Origin: Pseudobutyrivibrio ruminis CF1b | GTDB lineage: Bacteria; Bacillota; Clostridia; Lachnospirales; Lachnospiraceae | Direction: 5' to 3' | Assembly: GCF_000424005.1 (NCBI RefSeq) | Contig: NZ_KE384121.1 | Span: forward strand, 19,626-83,625 | Length of the DNA: 64,000 nucleotides | Shown: one piece after another, positions 7,802 to 16,220 of the stretch | How the letters are laid out: each line of letters opens with the position of its first letter | Position numbering within the stretch: the first letter of the stretch is position 1 | Translations under genes and position numbers: made by a program | The notes under the pieces: model-generated | The model's database searches: none | What the model was told of the DNA's origin: nothing | Seen by the model: the letters and a program-made list of their open reading frames with translations, nothing else

Positions 7802-9475
7802 TTATTTGTACTTAGCTGCTTCTGTCATTCTTCTCTCGAGCTCTGTCTGCATCTCTGAGATGAAATCTTCTGGCTTGCACTCTTCGTATACCTTCATATA
7901 CTCAGCCCAACCCTTATCAAAGTCATCAGCCATAACAACCTTTGGAAGATACTGGTGCTTAATCTCACCCATCTTTGTCCAAGCTGTACCACCTGGTGTG
8001 TCAGTTGTTAATGTGTTTGAATATGTGTACATTGGGTACCAGTCACCTGGCTTCTCTGATGTACCAAGCATTTCTACATATGTCTTAGCGCCATAAGCTT
8101 CGAAGCACTTCTTAATTGGCTCTGAAAGACCATCAAAGAATTCCTGCTCCTGTCCATCAGACTTCATAGCATTCTTGCCATCGCGGCTTGTTCCAGAATA
8201 CTGTGGGAAGTATGAGTAAGAACATGTATGAGCTGCCTTGTAAGCTGTATCAGCTGCCTGCTTTCTCATCTCTGGTGTTCTGTAGTATAATCCGTCATCG
8301 CCAACCTTGTAATCTACATCCTTAACACCCCAGAATCTTAAGTCATGAATCTCCTGATCAAGAAGATCGTTAACGAACTGAAGTGCTGCATCTACATCTT
8401 TACAAGATGTTGTGATTGCAAGACCTGAAGATACGTTAAGAACTCCGCCTGAGTTGTGCCACTGGTTCTTCATACCCTTCTCAATTGTGATTGGAAGTGG
8501 AACGTACTGGCAACCCTGCTCATCAAGACCTGCTGACTTGATTGCATCCTCGCCTGTGTAAGCGAAATCCCACCACTGATCAATCATACCAAGTACACGA
8601 CCAGAAGAAATCTTAGCGATGTACTCATCATATGTCTGTGTGAATGACTCTGGATCAACAATACCCTTGTGATACTCTTCGTTAAGCTTCTTGAAGTACT
8701 TAACAGCTGTATCTGTTGTATTGTAATCAATAACCTGAAGCTTCTCTGGATCTACAATAACTGATCCATCGTTTGGATATCCATCAAGGAACTCTGGTGC
8801 ATTCTCTAAGCAGAAGTATCTCCAGTCATCGCAAAGGATTGTGTATGGGATATTTGCTGTAGTACCATCAGCCATTGTTGGGTTAGCTTCGTTGTACTTC
8901 TCGATAAGATCGAAGTACTCATCCATTGTCTCAACCTTTGGATAACCAGCCCACTCAAGAACTCTTGCCTGAATCCAGAATGCTTCGTCATTGTGTGTAC
9001 AAGCACGTTCCTGACCATAGATGTTAGAGAACTGTGGAATCCAGTAGATATGTCCATCGCTCTGACGGAGCTGATCCCATTCCTGCTCTGTAAAGTATTC
9101 CTTAATGTTAGGATATTTATCAATGTAATCATCAAGAGCTACAAGAGCGCCAGCCTCATAAAGCTGCTTTGAACCATTACCACCTTCGATAAAGTCTGGA
9201 TATTCCCCACCAGCAATAAGAGTACCAACTGCCTCTTCAGCTGTCTGGCCTGTAAGCCATGTCTCCTTTACTTTACAACCAGTCTTCTCAGCAATAATCT
9301 GCTGGATCTCGTTGTCATCATTGATTTCTGAACCAGGTACTGCAAAGAATGCTGTGAATTCTTTGATACCATCTTCGTTCACTGCTCCACCGCTTGCTGC
9401 TTGCTTACCGCATCCAGCGAACATGCTTGAGAGCATTGCAGCGCAAAGCACAGCGCTTACAATTTTCTTTTTCAT
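7802..9475 (-). CDS. Extracellular sugar-binding lipoprotein (ABC importer)
   Basis: This 557-residue LplA-like solute-binding protein has a lipoprotein signal peptide with the lipobox FAGC at Cys22 (KKKIVSAVLC...SSMFAGC), so it should be anchored outside the membrane. It delivers an oligosaccharide, probably xylo-oligosaccharide given the GH8/GH43/GH3 neighbours, to the two permeases downstream. A good ribosome site (GGAGGG) precedes the ATG. A likely promoter lies at 9529-9557. Confidence 0.9.
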   Translation of the reverse strand: MKKKIVSAVLCAAMLSSMFAGCGKQAASGGAVNEDGIKEFTAFFAVPGSEINDDNEIQQIIAEKTGCKVKETWLTGQTAEEAVGTLIAGGEYPDFIEGGNGSKQLYEAGALVALDDYIDKYPNIKEYFTEQEWDQLRQSDGHIYWIPQFSNIYGQERACTHNDEAFWIQARVLEWAGYPKVETMDEYFDLIEKYNEANPTMADGTTANIPYTILCDDWRYFCLENAPEFLDGYPNDGSVIVDPEKLQVIDYNTTDTAVKYFKKLNEEYHKGIVDPESFTQTYDEYIAKISSGRVLGMIDQWWDFAYTGEDAIKSAGLDEQGCQYVPLPITIEKGMKNQWHNSGGVLNVSSGLAITTSCKDVDAALQFVNDLLDQEIHDLRFWGVKDVDYKVGDDGLYYRTPEMRKQAADTAYKAAHTCSYSYFPQYSGTSRDGKNAMKSDGQEQEFFDGLSEPIKKCFEAYGAKTYVEMLGTSEKPGDWYPMYTYSNTLTTDTPGGTAWTKMGEIKHQYLPKVVMADDFDKGWAEYMKVYEECKPEDFISEMQTELERRMTEAAKYK

Positions 9476-9528
9476 AAATAACCCTCCTATTTTTTCCTGG
9501 GGCTAAAACCTCATGCCCCTTTGCTATG

Positions 9529-9557
9529 ATATTATTCTATGTCAGAACTGTGAACAA
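9529..9557 (-). promoter_or_regulatory. Possible promoter of the binding-protein operon
   Basis: TTGTTC (9552-9557) and TAATAT (9529-9534) with a 17-bp spacer face the lipoprotein gene. A small hairpin (GGGGC...GCCCC, about 9500-9520) follows in the leader. The -35 match is poor, as expected for an activator-dependent promoter; the AraC-type regulator is encoded next door. Confidence 0.4.
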
Positions 9558-9582
9558 AACATCGGATAAAGTATAGAAAAAG

Positions 9583-9611
9583 GGGGGAGAAAATTTATAT
9601 TTTCTACCCCC
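9583..9611 (-). terminator. Terminator after the AraC-type response regulator
   Basis: Arms GGGGGTAGAAAAT and ATTTTCTCCCCC are followed by CTTTTTC on the minus strand, about 28 bp past the response-regulator stop. A wider inverted repeat, CGGATAA...TTATCCG, frames it. Confidence 0.75.
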
Positions 9612-9638
9612 TAAATTTTGACAACTTATCCGTACTGT

Positions 9639-11219
9639 TTAGAATTGTTTTTTATACTTGGTAGGTGTACAACCCATTGCCTCTATAAACTTATTTACAA
9701 AGTAATCCGCATCCTTATAACCTACAGATTCTGCCACTTCATAAATTTTCATATCAGTTTTGCGAAGAAGCTTGGCTGCCTCCTCAATTCTCTTTTTATT
9801 AAGATAATCCTTAAATGAGCATCCGTACTTCTTTCTGAAGAGCTGTCCCAGATAAGCTGAGTTAACATAATATTTTTCACTGAGATCTTTCAGTGTAAGG
9901 TTCGATGCGTAGTTTTTCTTAATCTCCTCTTCCACATCACCAAGAACTCCTCGTGATACGTTTTTACGAAGCTGAGCAAGATACTCGCCATAGGCGTAAG
10001 ACATACGGCAAAGGTGAGTTCTTCCACCTCTTCTGATACCCTCCTCTGAAGTGGTCTCAGATATGATACGAAGAATTTCTTCCTGGTTAACTTCGCTGTC
10101 AAGCTCGCTGGCAAGATGAATAAGCTGGAATAAAAGATAATTGATGTTCAGATTCATGGTAGAACCTGTCACACCAGTCTTTTGCATTTCCTCATAGAAA
10201 TCCTCTACGCATTTACGAATTTCCACATGCTCGCCTCTTTCGATGGCAGTTATCAACGCATCCAACTGCTTTTTGCAAATAATTAGTCCTGATTCACAAA
10301 CCTTATACTCTTCATCATAGAAGTAAATGTTCTTCTTCTCACGGAAGCCCTGAAGAGAATGAAGCATGTTGGCAGTACCATAGGACTTTGAAATGTTTCT
10401 TATACCAGTAACTGTCTTTCCTACAAGAACTGTAATGGAAAGATTTGTGTTTGCCTCCAGGTATTCAAGGAAGCTGATAAGATATTCCTTTTCAGTAAGC
10501 TGCAGGCGTTGTCCCATACTCTCACTGTAAACAAATCCTATATCATATACCTGCTCGCTGTCTGAAATGTCACGAATACAAAAAATCGAATCATCTTTAA
10601 GATAATCACAAGCTGCTATATAAAGCTTCGCAAGCATTGCTTTTTTATCATCATCAGAAAAATCTTCTGCAGGATTCTGCTCATCAAGCTGAATCTCCAC
10701 ATAACACTTTTCTTCATCTATATTTGTCTTTTGAGTCACATATTCTAAATCAGTAACATCATATTTACCACTGAGAAGATGCATAAGGGTGCGTTCCATG
10801 TACGCCTTTTCCTTTAGCATTCCATCCTTGTTACGTGATGTCTTAGCCTGATTTAATTCTGATACTTTTCTAAGAATTGTAATAAGCTGTTCACTCTCAA
10901 CAGGCTTCAATATATAATCGGTGCAATCAAAGCGAAGTGCCTCCTGAGCATAGCTGAACTCTGCATATCCGCTGAGAATAACAAAATAAGTGTCCTGATT
11001 TAACTCCGTTCTGATGGCCTTTAAAAGCTCAACACCAGTCATAACTGGCATTTTAATATCTGAGATAATCAAATCAACAGGATTGTTTGAAACGAAATCA
11101 TATGCCTCCTTACCATTTGATGCAGTGGAAATATGATATCCTTCCTTTTCCCAATCCACTAAAAGCTGCAAGCCCTGTAAAATAAATGGCTCGTCATCTA
11201 CTAATAAAACCTCTAACAT
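9639..11219 (-). CDS. AraC-family response regulator (YesN type)
   Basis: This 526-residue regulator has an N-terminal receiver domain (1-120; Asp54 phospho-acceptor in SDIKMP, Lys105), a long middle region, and a C-terminal AraC double helix-turn-helix from about 425 to 526 ending in GYKDADYFVNKFIEAMGCTPTKYK. It is encoded two bases after the sensor kinase and is surely its partner. By family precedent it activates neighbouring sugar-uptake operons, most likely the lipoprotein operon that starts just downstream. Confidence 0.9.
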   Translation of the reverse strand: MLEVLLVDDEPFILQGLQLLVDWEKEGYHISTASNGKEAYDFVSNNPVDLIISDIKMPVMTGVELLKAIRTELNQDTYFVILSGYAEFSYAQEALRFDCTDYILKPVESEQLITILRKVSELNQAKTSRNKDGMLKEKAYMERTLMHLLSGKYDVTDLEYVTQKTNIDEEKCYVEIQLDEQNPAEDFSDDDKKAMLAKLYIAACDYLKDDSIFCIRDISDSEQVYDIGFVYSESMGQRLQLTEKEYLISFLEYLEANTNLSITVLVGKTVTGIRNISKSYGTANMLHSLQGFREKKNIYFYDEEYKVCESGLIICKKQLDALITAIERGEHVEIRKCVEDFYEEMQKTGVTGSTMNLNINYLLFQLIHLASELDSEVNQEEILRIISETTSEEGIRRGGRTHLCRMSYAYGEYLAQLRKNVSRGVLGDVEEEIKKNYASNLTLKDLSEKYYVNSAYLGQLFRKKYGCSFKDYLNKKRIEEAAKLLRKTDMKIYEVAESVGYKDADYFVNKFIEAMGCTPTKYKKQF

Positions 11220-11221
11220 TA

Positions 11222-12829
11222 CTACAATAACCCCTTTAGATATTTCACTGGAACCATAATTTGCACAAGTGTACCTGTGCCTGGCTCCGAATCAAGGTCA
11301 AAGACAGCCTCGTCCTCAGACATCATTTTAAGTCTGAGACATGCATTAACAATACCCACTCTACCTTTTTCCTTGAGCATTTCGATATTTGCAAAACGCA
11401 TCCTTCGAAGAAGATTTTTTTCTTCCTCCTCTCCCATTCCGTTTCCTGTATCCTCTATTTCAAGAGTCATAAATTCACCGTCGGTGGAAATCCTTACAAA
11501 TATCCATCCTGGCGTGATTTTACTTTCTATTCCATGGATGCATGCGTTTTCTACGAACGTTACTATAGTAAGCTTTGGAATCAATAATTTCAAGCACTCA
11601 GTTTCCACATCAATATCAAATGACAGTCTGTCACCGAAGCGATATTTCTGCAATTCCAGATACGCATTTACGAATTCTATCTCTTTTTCAATAGTAACAT
11701 TATCCTCATTCCACTCAGTATACTGACGCTGAAGCTTGGCAAGATGCTCCACCATTTTTGAAGTCTCAGTTTCCTGTTTCAAAAGAGAATGCATTCGTAT
11801 ACTTTCAAGTGCATTAAAAAGGAAATGTGGATTAATCTGACTGTGTAGTGCAAGGAGCTCTGCGTTCTTTCTTGCCACAAAGGATTCCTGTTCCTTCAGC
11901 TTATTCTGATAAACAGTGTTCAAGATGCTGCTGACATAGATAGGTAAAACCATATTTACAATAATCAGAAGAAGGAACTGATACCAGCGGCGCTTAAAGG
12001 CATTCAGGAAGGAATTATTCCCCGCTAAAACATCCACTGTAAGCATCTGATTATAGCTCTGAAACTCCTGTGAATAAGATATATCTTTAAGATCAAGCTT
12101 TAAACCATAGTCTTTATTTATATTGCTATACTTACTGTTGGACAAAATTACTCGCGAATTGTCACATACATAAGCACGATTTTCAAAATTTAAATTGGAA
12201 ATACTATCAGAAATCTTTCCATAATCGATGATAACAAGCAAAATGTTTCTGGAAACCCTGTTGTAATAATTCAATCTTTGGAAATAATAGATAGTCTTTT
12301 GAATCTGGCTATCTGCAGTTTTTCTTCTGCCGAAATATAAGCCTTTATTTAAATCGGATTCTTCAACATAGGTATACCAGTCAGTGCCAACGGCCTGGTC
12401 CAAACGCTGGAACTCAGCACCATTTGTGACTGTATCATTATCTATGTATATACAAAAATTAAGACCTGACTGCCCCTCTACAAGCTTAAGGAGAGTGTCA
12501 TCAAAGAAATCATGATATGCATTATAGTATTCAAGATTAGTTTTAAACTCTGTGTTTAAAAATCTATCAACATACAGGCTGCTATAAAGAGCATTGCCCA
12601 GCTTAGCAGCCTGATCTATTTGATTTTCAAAAGTGTATGTAATGGCATTTGCCTGATTCTCCATGGTATGCTCTCTTGCTGCCAACTCAGCACGATATGC
12701 TCCCGAAACAACAAGACCATCAACCAAAAGGATAGGAATGATGACAAACACAATATAGAATGCCATCAGTCTTCTCTTTGAAGTTGTTTTAGAAATAAAT
12801 CTCCCAAAATAAGAATCAAATTTTGTCAT
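11222..12829 (-). CDS. Sensor histidine kinase (YesM type)
   Basis: A membrane sensor kinase of about 535 residues. One transmembrane helix lies at about 20-42, an extracytoplasmic sensor follows, and a second helix lies near 290. The His-kinase dimer motif QINPHFLFNAL has its phospho-acceptor His near 332, and ATPase boxes ENACIHG, DTGNGMG and GRVGIVNACLRL follow. The open frame begins earlier, inside the GH43 gene; the ATG at 12829 is preferred because GGTGAT precedes it, with ATG 12835 as alternative. It should sense extracellular xylo-oligosaccharide, directly or through the binding protein, and phosphorylate the adjacent AraC-type regulator. Confidence 0.88.
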   Translation of the reverse strand: MTKFDSYFGRFISKTTSKRRLMAFYIVFVIIPILLVDGLVVSGAYRAELAAREHTMENQANAITYTFENQIDQAAKLGNALYSSLYVDRFLNTEFKTNLEYYNAYHDFFDDTLLKLVEGQSGLNFCIYIDNDTVTNGAEFQRLDQAVGTDWYTYVEESDLNKGLYFGRRKTADSQIQKTIYYFQRLNYYNRVSRNILLVIIDYGKISDSISNLNFENRAYVCDNSRVILSNSKYSNINKDYGLKLDLKDISYSQEFQSYNQMLTVDVLAGNNSFLNAFKRRWYQFLLLIIVNMVLPIYVSSILNTVYQNKLKEQESFVARKNAELLALHSQINPHFLFNALESIRMHSLLKQETETSKMVEHLAKLQRQYTEWNEDNVTIEKEIEFVNAYLELQKYRFGDRLSFDIDVETECLKLLIPKLTIVTFVENACIHGIESKITPGWIFVRISTDGEFMTLEIEDTGNGMGEEEEKNLLRRMRFANIEMLKEKGRVGIVNACLRLKMMSEDEAVFDLDSEPGTGTLVQIMVPVKYLKGLL

Positions 12830-12846
12830 TAACATCACCCAATAAA

Positions 12847-14397
12847 TTAATTTTTCTCTAAAGTAAGCCATGCGAAATCGCAGTGGTTCTCGCTTGGTTT
12901 ACCATTTGAAGAAGTGTACATTCCCACTGTACATCCTACAAACCCGCCTGCTTCTTCTGTGGTGTATGGCAATAAATCGATACCTGCTTCAAGAAGTGTG
13001 TGCTTTCCATTCTCCACAAGATAAGCATCTGCCTTCTGTGCCTTAGCCTGAAGCTCAATTGTAACAACATCTGTGCTAACCTCAGCCGATGCTGTAACAG
13101 TCTCTTCTCCCTTAACAGTCTTGCGTACCTGAAGAACCTTCTTACCACCCTTTAATACTATCTCAAGTGTAAGATGATTTGCGTGATTCTGGAAAAGAAC
13201 CAAACCACCACATTCATTTTCATTTGCAGGAGTAAAATCAACTCCAGTATTTACCTTAAATGAATAATCCTTCTGACGCAATCCCAAATATGATGGATAA
13301 CACATTTCCTCTGCACGCTCTGGACGAGTGAAAAGACGAAGGAATCCTGGACGCTCTGTAAGTGAGTAGATATCCTCGTTTCTCTTTTCAATACCAACAA
13401 GGCGCTGGTCTAATTCATTTGTCCAGAAGTGAAGCTCATCACTCCACTCATTTTCTGCTGCAAATGGATGCTCCTCAAAGGTCAGCTCCACATCATCCTC
13501 GAGCTTACCAATGCCTGGATTAATAACAGGCCATCCCTCTTCCCAAACAACCTTTGCAAGGAAGGTCTCACGACCGATGCTGCAGTGCTTTTCGCATGGA
13601 CGTGAAGCAAGCATAACAATGTACCAGTTGCCGTTTTTATCATCGATTAAATCACCGTGACCAGCATATATTATAGGATAATCCTTACCTAAATTTCTAT
13701 GAGAAAAAATAGGATTTCTTGGGCAGCCCTCGAACCATGCAAAAAGTTCCTTTGAGCGGGCTACTGAAATAGCGTGCTCTGGGCCTGTACCACCTTCAGC
13801 GTGAAGAAGATAATAATAACCGTCCTTCTTGTAAAGGTGTGGACCTTCTGGCCAGATAACGTCTTTTACGGCGCCCTTCCAGATTGCCATAGACTCACCT
13901 ACGAGCTTCATTGTGTTAAGGTCTAATTCCTGTACCCAGATTTCCCAGTCGCCGTTGTAGCGAACTCCCTCTGGATTTGGTCTTGTTCCTACATAGTAGC
14001 ATCTGTCATCGTCATCAAAGAAAAGTGATGGGTCGATACCAGGTGCATCCTCGCCAAGATAGTATGGCTCAGACCATGGACCTGCTGGGTCCTTTGCTGT
14101 TACTACGAAGTTGCCACCATGGCTAACATTTGTAGTAATCATATAGAATGTACCCTTGTGCTCGCGGATCGTTGGAGCAAAGATTCCTCTTGAAATCTCG
14201 CCGCTTACTGGGAGCTGGCTCTCTCTGTCTAAAACATGTCCGATCTGCTCCCAGTGTGCCAAATCCTTGCTGTGGAAAATTGGAACACCTGGTGCATAAA
14301 CGAAGCTTGAGCAAACGATATAGAAATCATCCCCTACGCGGCATGCTGAAGGGTCTGGATAAAAACCTTTAAGTATTGGGTTGTGTGCAGTTACCAT
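12847..14397 (-). CDS. GH43 beta-xylosidase / alpha-L-arabinofuranosidase
   Basis: This 516-residue family 43 enzyme opens with NPILKGFYPDPS. The catalytic triad is visible as Asp15 (base, YPDP), Asp122 (GIDPSLF) and Glu184 (acid, WPEGPHLY). A beta-sandwich C-terminal domain (about 330-516) is typical of the beta-xylosidase subgroup. There is no signal peptide, so it acts in the cytosol. The ATG has GGGAGGT upstream. It follows the esterase gene and precedes the two-component genes in one transcription direction. Exact specificity (xylose versus arabinose) cannot be read from sequence. Confidence 0.9.
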   Translation of the reverse strand: MVTAHNPILKGFYPDPSACRVGDDFYIVCSSFVYAPGVPIFHSKDLAHWEQIGHVLDRESQLPVSGEISRGIFAPTIREHKGTFYMITTNVSHGGNFVVTAKDPAGPWSEPYYLGEDAPGIDPSLFFDDDDRCYYVGTRPNPEGVRYNGDWEIWVQELDLNTMKLVGESMAIWKGAVKDVIWPEGPHLYKKDGYYYLLHAEGGTGPEHAISVARSKELFAWFEGCPRNPIFSHRNLGKDYPIIYAGHGDLIDDKNGNWYIVMLASRPCEKHCSIGRETFLAKVVWEEGWPVINPGIGKLEDDVELTFEEHPFAAENEWSDELHFWTNELDQRLVGIEKRNEDIYSLTERPGFLRLFTRPERAEEMCYPSYLGLRQKDYSFKVNTGVDFTPANENECGGLVLFQNHANHLTLEIVLKGGKKVLQVRKTVKGEETVTASAEVSTDVVTIELQAKAQKADAYLVENGKHTLLEAGIDLLPYTTEEAGGFVGCTVGMYTSSNGKPSENHCDFAWLTLEKN

Positions 14398-14421
14398 AAT
14401 TTACCTCCCGCATGTTACAGC

Positions 14422-14484
14422 AACAAGCCTTAGTATTTCTCCGCTCATCTAACATGATTCGCTTGAGAAATCTAAGAGCTTGTT
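14422..14484 (-). promoter_or_regulatory. Long imperfect hairpin between esterase and GH43 genes
   Basis: Arms AACAAGC-CTTAG-ATTTCTC and GAGAAAT-CTAAG-GCTTGTT form a stem of about 19 bp with a loop of about 22 nt and no terminal T run. It may be an mRNA processing or stabilising structure within the polycistronic message. Confidence 0.55.
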
Positions 14485-14504
14485 TCTTACATGCTATTTC
14501 TAAT

Positions 14505-16208
14505 TTATTTAACTAATCCAAAACCAAGTATTGTAAACTTGTTTCTTATGTCATCCTTATCTACTTCAACTCGTACGTGATGTTTAGCAGTTTCGTTTTC
14601 ATCTATTACGATGAGTGGGTTGCAGTGGCACCAACGGTTTACATATGGGTCAAGGTCGCGGACAAATTTGCCATCTACGTATACCTTTGCTGTGGCTGCA
14701 TCAACCTCGCCTGAATCCTTCATTACGATTACGAGAGCCTTGCACTCTACATCCATTTCGAATGGCTCACTGCTGCCCTTAGCACCATCGTACATCCAGT
14801 TGTATGGGAACTCTGGCGAAAGCTTTAAATCCATATCCATCTCAACCGACTGAAGAACATCATCCGTATATACGAATCCGCCAGGTTGTACACTGACAAG
14901 GTCTGTATTGTCTTTCTTATCCACAAGGATAACATCATCAAATGTATTTCCAATTGCTGGAGCCTCATCCAAGCGTGGATTGTACTCTGCTGGAGTCTCT
15001 CCTGCAATAGCCTTAGCCATAATGTTGATAAGGCAGTCTGCCATGATTGTATGTCCAAGGTTTGTAGGATGGAACATATCATAGAAGTACTGGTGCTTTG
15101 TAAGGATTCTCTTGTCTCTGTCATAGAACTGAGGAACAACAGCATCCTTCACGCTTGCCATTGGAAGGTCATATCTAAATCCTACAGGAGCAAGTCTGTC
15201 CTGAAGGTTGTAATCATCTGAGAATACTGAGAACATCAGCATTACTGCAGGCTGGCTTGGAAGCTTTAATGCGCGTCTTACAAGACTCTCAAAGCAGTTA
15301 CCCTTTGTCTCGTCTCCCTCGTCGTTGACTGCAAATTCAACTACAAGAAGATCAGGCTCTACTGCGCCATCGCGAAGCACATCTCTGTCAAAGCGAATCA
15401 TACCAAGCTCTGAAGGTGTTCCGCCTACGCCGGCCTTTACAAAATGAATGTTGTCACCGCCACCCATAAGCTTCTTGAAGCCAAGGAAGGATTTACGTGC
15501 ATAGCATTCTTCGTTAATAGGTGTAGCACCTGCACCCTGTGTAATAGAGCCACCGATGTAGCAGATGTTTACATCCTCTCCTGCCTTTGCCTTGTTAACA
15601 ACATCCATAAGACGCTTTGTGTTTCCAAGGTTTACTAAAGAACGGTCAATCATCTCCTTGTACTCTGGTGATGCAGTATCTACTGGCTTTTCCTCAAGCT
15701 GAGGTGGTGCCTCAAAACCATCATTTAAAAAGAATCTTACAGAGAGGAATGCCTTCTCCTCTGGTGCATCTGTGTGAACACGAATCTGCCCAGGAACATC
15801 ATCATCCTCTGTCCAGTCAATGTCAGAAAGGTAGATTCTCTCCTCTTTTGAATTCGTATTTACGTTAGCAATAAGGTTGGCTCCGCCACCATATAAATCC
15901 TTCTTGCCGTACATCTGGAAAACAAACTCTGCCTGCTTATCCTTATCATCCATCTCCACAGAAACGCCTACAGAATGAACTAGCTTCTTAAAGCCGTCTA
16001 CTGTCTCCATAAGCTTTAAGATGTGCTCATCAGTAACATTTCCTGTGAAGGTTGCGCTGCTGATAAGTCGTCCATCACTCTGATAAAGGAAAGAAACACC
16101 CTTACCTTCCTCATCAGACTGTGTGAATAATTCCTTATCCTTAATTATATAGAAATATGGGCGATTCTTTTCTGGGTCTGTTGGTGCCTTTGCAATTTGC
16201 ATTTCCAT
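14505..16208 (-). CDS. SGNH-fold esterase, probable cytoplasmic acetylxylan esterase
   Basis: In this 567-residue protein an SGNH hydrolase core (about 210-400) has Ser221 in YIGGSIT, Asn295 in FAVNDEGD, and the Asp377/His380 pair in DMFHPTNLGH. An N-terminal region (1-190) and a C-terminal beta-rich region (about 410-567) flank it. No signal peptide is seen. Position between GH3 (12 bp upstream) and GH43 suggests removal of acetyl groups from imported xylo-oligosaccharides before glycosidase attack. AGGAGG precedes the ATG by eight bases. The family number is not assigned here. Confidence 0.78.
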   Translation of the reverse strand: MEMQIAKAPTDPEKNRPYFYIIKDKELFTQSDEEGKGVSFLYQSDGRLISSATFTGNVTDEHILKLMETVDGFKKLVHSVGVSVEMDDKDKQAEFVFQMYGKKDLYGGGANLIANVNTNSKEERIYLSDIDWTEDDDVPGQIRVHTDAPEEKAFLSVRFFLNDGFEAPPQLEEKPVDTASPEYKEMIDRSLVNLGNTKRLMDVVNKAKAGEDVNICYIGGSITQGAGATPINEECYARKSFLGFKKLMGGGDNIHFVKAGVGGTPSELGMIRFDRDVLRDGAVEPDLLVVEFAVNDEGDETKGNCFESLVRRALKLPSQPAVMLMFSVFSDDYNLQDRLAPVGFRYDLPMASVKDAVVPQFYDRDKRILTKHQYFYDMFHPTNLGHTIMADCLINIMAKAIAGETPAEYNPRLDEAPAIGNTFDDVILVDKKDNTDLVSVQPGGFVYTDDVLQSVEMDMDLKLSPEFPYNWMYDGAKGSSEPFEMDVECKALVIVMKDSGEVDAATAKVYVDGKFVRDLDPYVNRWCHCNPLIVIDENETAKHHVRVEVDKDDIRNKFTILGFGLVK

Positions 16209-16220
16209 TACATTATCCTC

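Noticed and set aside
7371..8096. Plus-strand frames opposite the importer genes
   Set aside because: No ribosome sites; they lie wholly antisense to convincing permease and lipoprotein genes.
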